A stretch of DNA of 64,000 nucleotides. Origin: Pomphorhynchus laevis (taxonomy: Eukaryota; Acanthocephala; Palaeacanthocephala; Echinorhynchida; Pomphorhynchidae). The translations under genes were made by a program, and so were the position numbers. The number at the start of each line of letters is the position of its first letter. Position 1 is the stretch's first letter. The notes under the pieces were generated by a model. It ran no database searches, was not told where the DNA came from, and saw only the letters and a program-made list of their open reading frames with translations. The stretch spans positions 16,065-80,064 of the forward strand of contig WNNJ02002818.1 of NCBI GenBank assembly GCA_012934845.2. Reading direction: 5' to 3'. This document shows, piece by piece, positions 1 to 11,950 of the stretch.

Positions 1-2980
1 AAAACAGGCATTGTTTTTACCGGCTTCAATAGTGTATAGCGTCATAAATATAAACATAGCTACATATAAACCAGCTCATTACAACTTGACTCACCACATG
101 GGCTGGTTTTTATACAGTTGGTATTAAGCTTAAAGAAAATCGGTGATATAATTTCGGTACTTTACGCTAACGAGTTAGCTATCGTTTGAAAGCAATTTAG
201 TTATCGTTTATTTTTGAAAGATCGAAACCGTTGAGCAAATTGTAATCAATTAATTGATATTCAGTTAGCTTTATGACGACGATTACAACTTATGTTGTCA
301 AACTAAGATGATGAAGCTTAGAAAGGCGAATTTTAATCCTTTAAAGCTGTAAGTACACAATACGCTATACCTCAAAAGTACAAAATAAGCGTGCGACGAA
401 ATGAATTTAGATCTTATTATGATGGCATCAATGATGTAATTGATAAGTCATGGATCGACACAGAACGAAAACAGCACTAGACTGAGTGATATTTAAGCTT
501 TTCTCTTCAATGACTGATGCCGTTCAACAAGATCACGCAATAAAATGTTATGATCACGAGCTGTGGAAACGATATATAAAAATAAATGAGCGTCACAAAT
601 AAATAAGACGACGGGTTGGCATAGAAAAACGATGTGAACTATATTTGGAAATGATCTGAGTATATCGCTGAGCTTGAGTGTCAGTTTAACGATTGTGCTA
701 CATACCGTAACGTATTCAATAAATATGTATCCGTTTGTCAAGTCATTAATCAACATCTTGACAGATTCGAAAGTAAAAATGGAATTTTAGCAGTAACTGT
801 AAACAATCTACGACAATCAGGTAAAATCTACGACCATCACGTAAGCGGTTCAGAACGTTCTAGTTCACAAAGAACAGAGGTTATAAATAGATAGTTTAAT
901 AATTAGAAGTAAATAAACTACAAGTGAATTACTATTGAAATTTCTCTATAATGAACTAAAGAAATTCCTTAACTACGTCGTTACATAGGTAGTACACTGT
1001 CATTATCACAGAAAATCGAAACCATCAAACAAATCTGGCAATCCGGTTCTTTGAGAGTGATTGCACACTTAAGCCGTTATACACTCACATCCCAACGAGG
1101 GCGAAATATAAAATGTCAATCGATCAGCAAATATTTTGATGGATGGCATTAAAGTTACCTACTTGGATAAATCACTCGTAAAACCTTTGTACTACAGTCG
1201 TATATAGACGATATATTTATAGTATGACTAAGCGAGCAATATTTAATCACAGTTTGAATCTTTACATTCTTGACAGATTTAAACTCCCGTTCCAGAAAAA
1301 CAACTTAAATTAACTATTTGATGTATCCACGTTTTGAGACAACCGTTTGCATGAAGCCTCAATCTGTCCTTATGCACATACATGCGCATAGCAGTCATCT
1401 ACGATTGCGATTTTAATAATAAACTATATGATTGAACAGTCAACTCATTAAACGTGGTTACAACATGCACACAATTCGAACTCAATTCACAAAATTAGAA
1501 GTGATGCAATACATCCTAAGAACAGATTACGGAAATAATTTACTTCCATGACGGTGCTATTCTATGTTAGACGATAGTCAGAGGCGAATTTGCATGATAA
1601 CAGAGTTTAGCACAGGTGCTAGGCAAATATAAGTAAGATTCGCTTGGGTGCTCGAATTTTCCGAGATTCCTTTAAGGACATAACCTGTGAGAACTTGTGA
1701 GAAATATATAATTGATCATAATTGCAAAACGTTTTTATTGTTGAAATAAAAAAGGTCACGCGACCTTTCAAAATACATTCATAATTACACGCGATTTATT
1801 TAATAACCTTTTTAACTTGACTATAAAACATTTTAAATTGACTAAACATAATAAAACCTATCCATAGTAGGGATAAGTTAGGAAGAGAGTATGGCTTCAT
1901 AATTATGAAGGGAGAGTGATTCCTCAAAAACTTTATCAAGGCCTATGTTACCAATCTAACTGGATTCCCTATCTCCAGCTAAACAAACTTCTTGAATATC
2001 TTCCAAAAGAAAGATCAAGAAGGATTAAGGTGAACAACACTCGCTTATCCCTGCTTTGTTGGAACCTATCCCTAGAACTCCAATATTTTTCCGAGAGAGC
2101 CTGTCTGAAGGAATCAGAGATATTGGGAAGGTATAACATTTTGGCTAGGACTTTGAGCTTTGTCAGGGTGGGATTGAAAATGTGACTTTAAAGGGAGTCG
2201 AAAAGATGCCGTTAGCTTGCGAAGAGATGTAGGAATTAAATCGAGTTAAGCTCGCATTAACCTACAACAAGGAAGATTCCGATAGATGATTGAAAGAGAT
2301 CCACCCTAATTAGATCAAAGTTAAAAGACATTGAAAGACACATCAAAATTGGAGAGATAAACGAGATAAAATAGGCATTAAAAAGATAATGGATAAATAC
2401 GGATGATAGCTAGACTAATTTTTGGATTTTCCTTACGTTTTAATGTAGATCATTGCTTACGTTGGTGTGATATAAAAAGTAAAAAACCAATGAAAGATGG
2501 CAATGGCTACTTTGATAATTAAGAATCAAGAAGTATTTATAAATACAATATACTGGAATATTTGTAGTTTATAAATATTTTTTAATATTAGTCGTGTGCA
2601 ATAGGCAATATGTACATTTACTCCGAGCATGTTTAGAATTTTTTGTAAATTGCGCAATAAGTCAAAAAAGTCTACGAAGTCAAAGTTTCGCAAAACATCC
2701 TGCGAAAATTCTTTACAATTTAAAATATTTTTAATAATTAAAAAATACAAGTTATAATTAACTTGAATAAACATAAGTTATAAGTTTATATCTATATACT
2801 TATATGGTACCAAAATAAATTTAGCCTATTGCCTAAGTTAAATATAAAGTTATAGCCTTATAACCTCATAATCGCATATAAGGTTATAACCTTATATAAC
2901 TATATAACCTTAAATAACTTAATATAACCTTATATATTACAATATAATTGTATTGACATTCAGATTGAATTGTGTTTCTA
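1..2980. other. AT-rich stretch without a supported gene
   Basis: I see no gene here. The most distinct part is about 1,900-2,330, which is less AT-rich and holds an 89-residue plus-strand frame (1,916-2,185). That frame has no recognisable domain and no ATG start, so I do not call it. A small perfect hairpin with 7-bp arms lies near 1,750-1,768. The stretch at 2,870-2,950 is a run of short palindromic AT repeats. Confidence 0.5.
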
Positions 2981-2982
2981 GC

Positions 2983-3055
2983 ATTACCGTCTTACCAACT
3001 ACCGCCTTACTAATTATCAGCTTACCAATTACTGTCCTTTCTAATTACCGTCTTA
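2983..3055. repeat. degenerate 15-17 bp tandem repeat
   Basis: About four and a half imperfect copies of a unit resembling attaccgtcttaccaact follow one another. Copies differ by several substitutions and small length changes. No coding potential or known family was recognised. Confidence 0.6.
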
Positions 3056-3351
3056 AAATATTGATTTATTTTTAAATGGAAAAGATCCGTATTCACGTAC
3101 ATATGATAAAGAACCCGGCAGGACTGTAACAAAAATATACGATTATCGTGAAACTAAAGTACGATGAAGACTGCATTCAATATTTTAAGTTGATATACCT
3201 GTGCAGCCATTGTTACCATAGAAATTTTGATGATTATTTTATTCTGCACGCTACTGTAATCATATCTATAAGCTAACAGCAGTACGCAGTTATTGAATCA
3301 GCAGCAGTACTTACATTTGCAAAATGTAAGAGAAGTCTTTTATTAAATCTA

Positions 3352-3482
3352 ATTGCCCATAAAATCAGACGAGTCAAGTAATCGTCAGTCAACGTTAAAA
3401 GGATCGAAACGTGAAACATGGGTATTGGATCAGTAGCTAAAGAGGTCCATTAATACTGAAATGTAGCGTACTGTTATTGGCT
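3352..3482 (+). ncRNA. hammerhead-like repeat unit, copy 1
   Basis: This is the first of four related units (others at 4.06, 4.45 and 63.08 kb). In each, a 5' arm like GCCAATAA pairs with a 3' arm TTATTGGC about 120 nt later (helix I). Just inside the arm is a CAGACGAGTC segment, one change from the hammerhead core CUGANGA; then come a GGAY helix II strand, GAAACGT, a long hairpin built on GGTATTGG and CCAATACT-type arms, and a GCGTA that could close helix III and give an NUH cleavage site. All copies carry A where the core needs U4, so activity is doubtful. In this copy the internal CTGATGAG is also mutated. Confidence 0.45.
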
Positions 3483-4058
3483 TATTGATAGGATTTAAGC
3501 AACGTGCAGAATAAAAATAGTCTTCAAAATTTCAATAGTAACAATGACAGCAAGATATATCAACTTAAAATTAGGAAAAAAACTATAGAAGACTAGTTTG
3601 ATAATAGTAATCATTATGAATTAATGATTAATTTCAAAATAGGTAGGTTTTCAAATTAAAGGTTGCACCTTATCCTAACAACGCAGATTAAATTTAATCT
3701 GCGTTGGTAGATAAATGGCTTTATTAGAACTATCTATAGCTGAAGCCAATAATTCCATTATCTTCCGCAGTTAACATGATCAGGACATAGGTCGAGGATT
3801 GATGACTGTAATTGTTTATCTATGAACAATATTTCGAATAAATTGAACCGAAACACGTAGATAAATGGCTTTATTAGAACTATCTATAAATGTAACAACA
3901 CATGTCAATAAATATCACATGTCAGTTATATAAGATTAAAGTAACGTTTGGTGTTATCAAAAAATTTAATTGTAGCGTTGACTGCACAATTAATTTGAAT
4001 TAAAAAAGAAAAAAGACAAGATCATCCTTCTAAGATAAAAGTATTTCATTAAATCTAA

Positions 4059-4188
4059 AATGCCAAAAAGCAGACGAATCGAATGATCGTCATCCATCAT
4101 TAAAGGGACTGAAACTTGAAATGCAGGTATTGGATAAGTAGCTGATGAGGTTCATTCAATACTGAAGTGTAGCGTAATGCTATTGGCT
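4059..4188 (+). ncRNA. hammerhead-like repeat unit, copy 2
   Basis: Same layout as the 3.35-kb unit: CAGACGAAT core-like segment, GACT then GAAAC, an internal hairpin with an intact CTGATGAG, then AGCGTA and the TATTGGC arm. The helix I 5' arm is TGCCAAAA, so pairing is weaker here. About 200 bp after it (4,215-4,400) match the sequence after copy 1 (3,520-3,690), so the repeated unit is longer than the fold. Confidence 0.45.
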
Positions 4189-4449
4189 TGTAGATAGGAT
4201 TAAAGTAGCATCATAATAAAAATAGTCATCAAAATTTCAATAGTAACAATGACTGCACAGGTATATCAATTTGAAAATAGAAAACAAACTATAGATAACT
4301 AATTTAATAATAGCAATCATTAGATGAAATAGGTAGGTTTTCAAATTGAAGGTATAATCTTCTTCTAACAACGCTGATTTAATTTTAAATCAGAAAAGAT
4401 TTCAATTAAATTTGCAAAATGTAAGACAAAAGTCTTTCATTAAATCTAA

Positions 4450-4579
4450 TTGCCAATAAAATCAGACGAGTCGAGTGATCGTCAGTCAACATTAAAAGAA
4501 CCGAAACGTGAAATGTAGGTATTTGATCAGTAGCTGATGAGGTCTACCAATACTGAAATGTAGCGCACTGCTGTTGGCT
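4450..4579 (+). ncRNA. hammerhead-like repeat unit, copy 3
   Basis: Helix I arms GCCAATA and TGTTGGC pair through one G-U wobble, which differs from the all-Watson-Crick pairing expected for copy 1-like arms and so hints at structural constraint. The core-like CAGACGAGTC, the ACC-GAAACGT junction and the internal CTGATGAG are all present. The unit runs directly into the long repeat at 4,580-5,278. Confidence 0.5.
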
Positions 4580-5278
4580 TATAAATAGGATTGAAGGAGT
4601 GTGCAGAATAAAAAATAGTCATCAAAATTTCAATGGTAAAAATGACTGAACAGTATATATTTTATACGCTCTTCATGACTGCACAGGTATATTAATTTAA
4701 AATAAACGTATTATGTATTTTATTCGCTCTTCACGGCTGTCAATAGTTTTTAAACAATATTAATTGAAAGGAATAAAATAGAATCAAAGTTCAAGTGCAA
4801 TTGTAAGATACATAACTTCTCCGAAACTTTTAATTCCGGTATTGTGTGGAGTATTGAGAGTTTTGTTCTTTTAGAGCTCGGCTCATTTTCTGCATATCAA
4901 TGAATGGCAGGTAGATATACAGGTCAAATGATAATCTTACGTGTCGAGTTTTATACCGAAACTTTTCAAGTCTGCTCCGCATTCTGCACATAAATCTTTA
5001 AGAACAATAGGATGATCACATTCTTTCGTGTATGTAAGAACATCAGTTCTAAATTATAGCTGCCGTAAAAAAATAAAATGGAAAAAATACATTACTGTCT
5101 ACAGATTGTTTCACCGACTTTCACATTGACAGAGATAATCTTGCATTTGAATTTACAACGCCATCTATACACAGGTCCGGCTAAACATTTAATTTTAATT
5201 TTACTTGATAACTTTTTATTTGAGAACATTTTATCTAAGAGCTATTTATAATTAGGAATCGAAAGTAATTGATATTGA
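4580..5278 (+). repeat. long non-coding repeat, also at 63.21-63.86 kb
   Basis: About 600 bp of this stretch match 63,206-63,856 almost base for base, with a few small indels. In both places the match continues upstream into a hammerhead-like unit. No long reading frame is present in either copy. High identity over 600 bp implies a young duplication or a recently active non-autonomous element. I see no terminal inverted repeats or clear target duplication. Confidence 0.75.
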
Positions 5279-5596
5279 TCTTATCAACTTCATTTGGCAT
5301 CAATCGCAATGATATCTTAAGAATTCATTTACATTATTTAATTTTAATTAATTATTTCGCTGATGGTATTACTGTTGTGTATTGTATTGTATGCTTAGAC
5401 ACAACATATTAAGGAATGTCAGATATGTGACTTACAATATCGCAGTCACGTGTGCATTACAATTCCTAGTGTCGTAAGTTTACTATCTAGAGATCGGGTG
5501 GGTACCGCTGGAACGCATGTCTAACACGGTGCAATGTATTTGACAGGTTGAATACACAATGTGTTTAACTCAATGTGTTTGGCACGTTAAAACACA

Positions 5597-5850
5597 ATGT
5601 CAAATCAGCTAACTGAGTCTACGTATTTAATATAATTATAAACTAAACAAAACATAATAATGCTAAATCAAAAAGTAATAACAAAATAATAAAATTAATA
5701 ATTGTTTTTAGATTTTCCATAATTTGAATCAAGTTAAAATAAAAAAATTGAAATTTAAAATAAAAGTCATTTTTATGAATTGACTAAGAAATAACAGACG
5801 TTGTATCAGAATAAGAATTAGAGGTAATCAGGAGGAACTGCTATGCTATC
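5597..5850 (-). repeat. PLE tail-type repeat, copy 1
   Basis: Over 90% of this stretch matches 22,921-23,170, which lies directly downstream of a minus-strand Penelope-like fragment. By that relation it is a solo copy of PLE 3' tail or pseudo-LTR sequence. It ends in a GAGGAACTGCTATGCTATC segment that is one half of the hairpin described at 23,157-23,206. Confidence 0.6.
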
Positions 5851-6149
5851 AGGTTACTGTGTTTGACATTACGTTGTGCTTCTGGCACCCACTCATTAAA
5901 AATTTTAAAATATTAAATGAGGCGTGTCAAGCGTTTCGTAAAGCATTTGACGCAGTAAACAAAAATAATCCGATATTAAATATCTGCTTATTTGAGATGC
6001 AACTACCAAAATCCCACTAATAATATATAAATAGTTGTATTAAATCTGTCTGACTGATCGAACTGATTCCTACTTTCGCAATTTTTCTTTACCAAATACA
6101 CTATTCAATTTTGAAGGTGAATGAATAAACTTCGTTATTGCCATCATCG

Positions 6150-6326
6150 AAACCTATTTCTGACCAACCATCCACATCCGCATCCAACTCCGTCTTCTCG
6201 TAACTTTTCGTCCCATCGCTGTCGGATCCATATCGTTCATCAACCCTTTTTTCTTAGACAACACTCGCCCCACATCTCTATTGATGAGTTCCCCACATTC
6301 CCTCTTACTCTACGTTCCCAAGAGAT
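6150..6326 (+). mobile_element. CR1/L2-type LINE, short 3' fragment
   Basis: The sequence matches the region after the RT domain seen in the plus-strand LINE at 24.84-25.01 kb (a CGTAACTT, CATCGCTGTCGG, TTCATCAAC, CTTAGAC block). It is a short truncated piece in broken frames. Immediately after it is a 39-bp hairpin (6,327-6,365) with perfect 10-bp arms CTTTACAGGA and TCCTGTAAAG. Confidence 0.7.
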
Positions 6327-6365
6327 ACTTTACAGGAGATACTTTATGGAGTATTTCCTGTAAAG

Positions 6366-7505
6366 AAGAGCAAACTCTGTATTTATACGAATATCGACAG
6401 AACTTCTGGCAATAATTAGGCAATATTTTGCTAATACGAATTATCATAACATGCACATAGATTATAACATAACGAGGTTAGGCTCACATTTTTTCCATTC
6501 ATCCTGAAAATAATACTAATTCTATCAATATTAGCATCTACCAAGTCAAGTTAACATATATCAAAACAGACAAATTATTAAGTAAATAATTTTTACTAAG
6601 AAAATATCATGAGAATTGTAATTTTACAAATAACAAGGAGATAGGCATTTGAAAATTACAAAATGCGATATAAATGTATAAGTTTTGTTCGAAAGCATTT
6701 CTTAATTATTCATAAAAAAAAACAATTAATTCCCAATATGGACTTATTGAAGTAAGAGTTCATGCAACATAGTCTATTTTTCAAATCAAAATTGATCAAG
6801 TAAATAGCTTATTAATAGTTAATATCCGAAGGAACAATATCATTTAAATATCAAAAGTAGATGTCAACTTAATCGAAACTTATTTTTGAGCGTAATTGAC
6901 TTATTACAAAAACGATCCTTTTGTTTTGAAGCAAAAGAAATTTGAAGTAAACAATTTGCCTTCCGTCAGTCATAAAATTAGTTAATTTTCCAGCTAAAAA
7001 TAAATGATTAATCAACATTTGTGTGGCTAGTAAATGCTTACTATCTATCGATTGATTATCTACTAATAATCAATCATTTTTCAAGTGATTAATTATCTTA
7101 CTAAAGAAAGATGTTCTAGGAAGGGGTGGTCAACCGCTAGTAAGCGTGGCAAACATGGCAAGATTACTTTTTCTGGCACGCGTATAACTTTATCTCGTGA
7201 TCTTTCATTGAACAATCTTTTACTGTTGAAATCCTTAACGAACACATCATAATGAACGTTATATAATCCTAATAACGTTCATTCATTCCAATGAACGTTA
7301 CCACCGAATGTATATGGTTGTAACATATATGTTCATATATTATAGGTTCATATATGTATATATAGCATATTTACATAAATGACATATATAGTATATATTT
7401 ATATACTATCCATATATGGTATATATGTTCATATGTATAGCTTATGAAATCTCAAAATATTTAAAGATGTTCATAAGCTAATTCGTTGTTTTGACGACTT
7501 TTATT
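6366..7505. other. AT-rich, no gene seen
   Basis: This stretch holds only short palindromes: GATTGATTA/TAATCAATC near 7,050 and repeated AATGAACGTTA/TAACGTTCATT arms at 7,250-7,310. A run of ATATAT-rich repeats follows at 7,320-7,440. Confidence 0.5.
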
Positions 7506-7509
7506 AAAC

Positions 7510-7640
7510 GGTATTATATTTTATTTTCTGAGAAATGAGGTTTTTCTTTTCAATTTTACAAGTGAATGTATGTATTGCACATTAAACAATAAGCTGACTA
7601 AGGCCGAGTGGCCAAAAAGTTTGATATTTGAGCTCCAAAA
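7510..7640. repeat. direct repeat flanking LINE copy 1 (left)
   Basis: About 130 bp here are repeated at 11,995-12,125 with scattered differences. Shared blocks include ATTTTATTTTCTGAGAA, CAATTTTACAAGTGAATG and AATAAGCTGACTAA. The two copies bracket the LINE at 7,770-11,950. They are too long for an ordinary LINE target duplication and do not touch the LINE ends, so the LINE probably entered a pre-existing duplication. Confidence 0.6.
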
Positions 7641-7840
7641 TCAAGCAGAGGAAAACATATGTTTTGTCAGACTGCATGCGTATCCCGAGGTCAACCCGAA
7701 AGCGGCACGCCATAAAAGGATTAATTGATCCATATGTAGTAACTAATAGCGACCGTATTAGTTTATAATAATTTATTTAAAGTGGCAAATGCGTGCAACT
7801 GCACGCTTTAGTCCAGTAACTAAAAAAAACACAACAAACG

Positions 7841-10779
7841 TCATAAAGATAAATTTCTTAAATTGTTTAAATGAAATTGGATTTGACGTTTGAAGCACGG
7901 CAGGGAAGTTGACTGGCGTATATGAATGGGCAGATGATTCCACGATAGAGGAGCATCCACCAGGAAGGAGCGGAGTCCAAAAGAGGTAAAGTAGGTTGGG
8001 ACATGTAAAAGAAGGGAATTATAGGAACGCAAGGAACAGTAAACATGACGAGAATTATCAAGAAAAGGAAGGTTGAGAAATGAAGGGGTATGAAAAGTCA
8101 CAAGGCGGAAAGCAATGAGAAGAAGACGAATTTGAACACGACAATAAATTGTAAGCAAATCGAGAGAAGCAAGATGGTAGGATATATGATCAAAACGACG
8201 AAGACGAAGGAGAATTCGGACGGCTGCGTTGACGATGCGTTGTAAAGGAAGACGAGTGGATTTAGGTGAGTTAGAAAATAGACTAAGACAGTAATCAAGT
8301 CTTGAGAAAAGGAGATAAGATATGAGAGTCATACAAGAAAGGAAATCGATCAATCTACGAATTTGACGGAGGTTGCGGAGAATCAAGAAAGATCAGTGTA
8401 CTTTATTTCTAACGAAAGGTTTAAGTGAAAGTCGGTTGTCGAAATGGAAGTTTAGAAAAACGAGATTGTCAACGATAGAAAGAATTGTAAAATTTAATGA
8501 TACGAAGGCATGTTCTAGGCCGGGGCGTCGATAAAGGATCAGCATAGTTTTGGATTTATTAGGATTCAGAGTAAGACGAAGAGAAGAAAGATGATTGAAA
8601 ATTGATGCAAGACAGTTGGAAGCAGAAGCACTAAGATCATGAATACGATAAGCAGGTGTAAGAGTATAGATGAGAATGTCATCAGCATATTGCATAACAT
8701 GGAAGTTAAATGTATGAGAAATAAAAAACAAATCAACGAGAAGCGGAAAAAGCATAGGGCCTAATACGGAGCTTTGTGGAGCACCGGACAGGATGGAAGA
8801 AGCCATCCCGTCCGGTTGGTTCCGTATCAGGCTCCGTATCAGGCTCCTGATACGGAGCCTGATACACTAGGTAAAGAGAAATCATAATCATGACGAAGTC
8901 GATGTAGAAGAATCGAGTGATCGACGATGTCAAAAGCAGACGATAGATCAAGAGAAACTATGACACTACATTATTTTTGATCGCGCGAGATGAGCAAGTC
9001 GTTATAAACTTTAAGACATGCAATTTCAGTAGAGTGATTAGAGCGAAAAGCAGCTTGGATGGGAGGAAACAAGTTGGAGGAAAATAGATATGTATTAACT
9101 TGCTTGAAAACAAGACGCTCAAGGAGTTTAGAGAGGGTTGGGAGAAGTGAGATAGAAAGGTACGAAGATGGTAGTGAGGAATCGAGATATTGCTTTTTGA
9201 TGAGAGGACGAACAGTGGCGCATTTCCAGGTGGAAGGAAATGTGCAGCTACGGATGGACGAGTTGAACAATGTGGTTAGGAATGGTGAGTTAAATGAGCA
9301 GATTTTTTTAAGTAAGTGAATGGGAATTGGGTCAGAAGGAGAGGTTTTATTAGGAAAAGAAAGAAGAACCGAAGAAACCATCAGATGAAACGGGAAGAAG
9401 GTTGAATTGCTCAGGGAGGGAATTATTTAAAGAGAAGCGAGGGTACAAGGGGCTATGGGTAGTAGGGAAAGTATATTAGATAGCTTAGTTTGTAGATAAG
9501 AAGAAACTTCATCAGGATTTATATTATAAGGAGTAGATGATCGTGAAAGAATTAAGTTTAAGATTTCCAATGAGATTTAGAGTTGGAAGATGACTCGAGT
9601 TGATTTCGCCAAAAGAGAGTACGTTTAGTACGTATAAGAATGAGATGTGAACGGCGTCAAGAAAAGCAGGAATCACGAAGATTTGGAGTGAGTTGGGTGA
9701 ACGTTTAAGAAAGCGTTTATACATACGAAAAGAGTGACGAAGTCGACGCCTAGAAAGACTACAGTCAGAATCGAACCAGGGAGCATGGCGCAAGCGCTGA
9801 GAACGATAAAGTTGACTAGGAGAAGGTTATTGATGATAGACATAAGTTCATAATCAAACAGAATGCATAGATCATCGGGAGAAAGATAGTTAAGTGGAAG
9901 TGAACAGAGTTAATTATTGAGTGTGGCAGAACAGAGGATAGGAACATCGAGAAGTTTCAAAGGTCAACTTAGAGTAGCTAATGTTGGAGGCGGAGAAGGA
10001 GAATGGGGACGAGTAAGAGTAAGAGTGACAAGGAAATGATCAGACAAACCAGGATAAGTAATTGACAAGGAGGTATAGTCATTGAAGCAGTTAGGAACAG
10101 CAATGATGTCGAGAGCACCGCCGAGAATATGAGTTGGGCTTGTTGAAAGTAACTTATAGTTAAAATCAGAAAAAAAGATTAGTTAAAGTGATAGAGTCAG
10201 AGGGAGACGGGCGATCAAGACGAATGTTAAAGTCACCGAGAACAAAATAAGGAGTATAAGACAATGAACAGTGAGCAGAAGTTCTGCAAGGTCGTTAAGA
10301 ACACGTGAGGGGACAGATGAGCTTGGAGAGTACATAATCATAAGTTCCATGGGAAAGGAGTTGATTATCTGCATATGAGTAATTCGAACGAAGTGCAACG
10401 GATGTTAACATAATTTTACGCATTGAGGTTTGGTGATGAGCAATGGCAACAATACCGCCATCGTTAGAAGCAGTAGATGTGGAAGAGACAATTTGAAGAG
10501 CTGATTCAATTAGAGAACAACCAGAGCGACATAGACGAATAACAAGATCGTCAGAGTCAGAGTGCCTGGATTCGGTAATGCAAAGAATATCGATAGATAA
10601 TGAATCGAAGATATCAAGGAGCATATCAGCTTTATAAAGAATGGAGCGAGTGTTGAAAATACTAAAACGAAAAATATGCTCAGGAGCGAGATCGACTAGC
10701 AAAGAAGACAGGGGAAAGACGGGACGCCATCGGATTTTTGGCCTCCTGTATACGACGTGAAAATTGTCGTTGATTTGAC
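7841..10779 (-). pseudogene. LINE copy 1 ORF2 remnant (EN-RT)
   Basis: In order: endonuclease start (FNTRSILYKADMLL, LCITESRHSD), a mid-EN stretch, the RT N-terminal part (SDPIPIHLLKKI, PLIKKQYLDSSLPSSY, LSKLLERLV), RT core with GAPQSSVLGP (normally GVPQGSVLGP) and QYADDILIYT, then the C-terminal region (SRLDYCLSLFSNSP, LPLQRIVNAAVRILL). YADD is kept. Several frameshifts break it into at least six frames. About 100 bp after the GAPQSSVLGP block are replaced by two adjacent GC-rich hairpins at 8,783-8,865. Confidence 0.85.
8783..8865. repeat. two GC-rich hairpins inside LINE copy 1
   Basis: The first hairpin has 13-bp arms with one mismatch (CCGGACAGGATGG and CCATCCCGTCCGG). The second, at 8,824-8,865, has perfect 18-bp arms built from two 12-bp units (GTATCAGGCTCC) around a GGCTCC loop. 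Copy 2 has normal LINE sequence at this point, so the hairpins arose in this copy by replacement of about 100 bp. Confidence 0.8.
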
Positions 10780-11876
10780 GGATTGATAAGGATGACTCGC
10801 CGTTTGTTTCAAGTCGATGTTTCTCAGTGCGAGCTAAATTGAGCCGGGCAATATCAGAAGGGAAGCGGTCATTATTGATACGACAAGTAGATGAAGTGGT
10901 AGCAAGTTTAAAACGTAGGGCGAGTACCAAGGAAACATGTGAACTATGTCGGAAAACGATTTTTAGTATTGGATGACTGAGATGATTAAATTTATTGGAT
11001 TTGTTTAAACGGATAAAAGATACAAGCGATATTATTGAAAAGGGATGGATTATCATCAGGAAGAATGGTTGAGAGGATATACCTGAAAGCAGATACATCA
11101 TCACCGAGGCGACATTGAGGAGAATCAGATTCGGGAAGCTTTAAGTTAGATATGATAATTCAGCGATCGCGCAAGGAAAACCATTACGTGGATGTGGTTG
11201 ACGAACATGGCTGGTAGGAGTAGAGGCATAAGAGCAGGTAGAACTGGGAATGACGGGGGTGCTCGATGGAGAATTAAGATAAGTTGGAGCATGTGTGACA
11301 GAAGTGGAGTGTTGAATCGGTTGATCGGAGATGTTACTGGAGATGATTCTGACGGAAATATGTAAATTATTGAGAAGTGATACGGCGGAGGTAGAATAAG
11401 GAGTACGTGAAGCGAAGAAAGAAGTATGAGATGTATTTAGATGGGGGAGGAATAAGAAAGAAAATATACGAGATGAACAGCTTTACGGTTTGCATTGTTA
11501 GGATGATGAAGATGAATGAAAGTTTTATCCGTAGTTGAACGAAGAGTGTGTGAGAGAAGGTTCAAGAATTGGATTATACGATTCGAAGTCAGATGTTGAT
11601 GCGAGGGAAACGTCGAAAACAGTATCAATCTGCGTAGTCGTATTTGAAACAGAAGTGGATGAGCAGTATAGCTGTAAAAGTTTTAGTGATGTGCAAAAGC
11701 CACATGTAAACGGTTTACTTTGATACGCTGAACGGTCAGATATTTTAACTCAAACAAGAGTCCAGACGTCACTATCTTTACAATCGCATCCAACTTCCAA
11801 ACTTCTATAACGATCGTTGCATTCCGACGTAGAATATGTGTTATCAGGAATAGGGATTTGAGTTTGATATTTTGCA
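10780..11876 (-). pseudogene. LINE copy 1 ORF1 remnant
   Basis: This aligns with the intact 418-residue ORF1 of copy 2. The N-terminal Cys-containing block survives in a shifted frame (a 64-residue piece ending at 11,683), and the conserved C-terminal block (FIRLNKS, LKIVFRHSSH, RTEKHRLETNGE) is readable from about 11,040. Where copy 2 has a TAA after ETNGE, this copy has a TCA and runs on in the same frame into the endonuclease, giving an ORF1-EN fusion frame down to 10,295. Confidence 0.8.
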
Positions 11877-11950
11877 TGATATTTTATCGCGAGATTACGC
11901 TAAATCAATCCGCGAGCGTAGCGAGTGGAACTGACAGGAAAAATTATATA

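Larger units (their letters stand above)
7770..11950 (-). mobile_element. CR1/L2-type LINE, near-full-length decayed copy 1
   Basis: A non-LTR retrotransposon read on the minus strand, with ORF1 remains near 11.88-10.80 kb, an APE-type endonuclease near 10.78-9.95 kb, and reverse transcriptase plus C-terminal region down to 7.84 kb. It aligns along its length with the copy at 16.19-20.88 kb. The 3' end holds a GCGTGCA/TGCACGC hairpin and then ATTTGCCAC plus an AT-rich tail. The 5' end has the same AATCCGCGAGCGTAGCGAG segment as copy 2 but only one unit of the GGAACTGACAGGA repeat. Many frameshifts and stops mean it is dead. Confidence 0.9.

Noticed and set aside
1916-2185. 89-codon frame in less AT-rich DNA
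   Set aside because: No ATG at the start, no recognised domain, and no neighbours supporting a gene.
9059-9319. Plus-strand frames within the LINE copies (for example 9,059-9,319, 16,788-16,973, 17,735-17,917, 19,420-19,650)
   Set aside because: They are antisense shadows of LINE ORF1/ORF2; residues show no family match.
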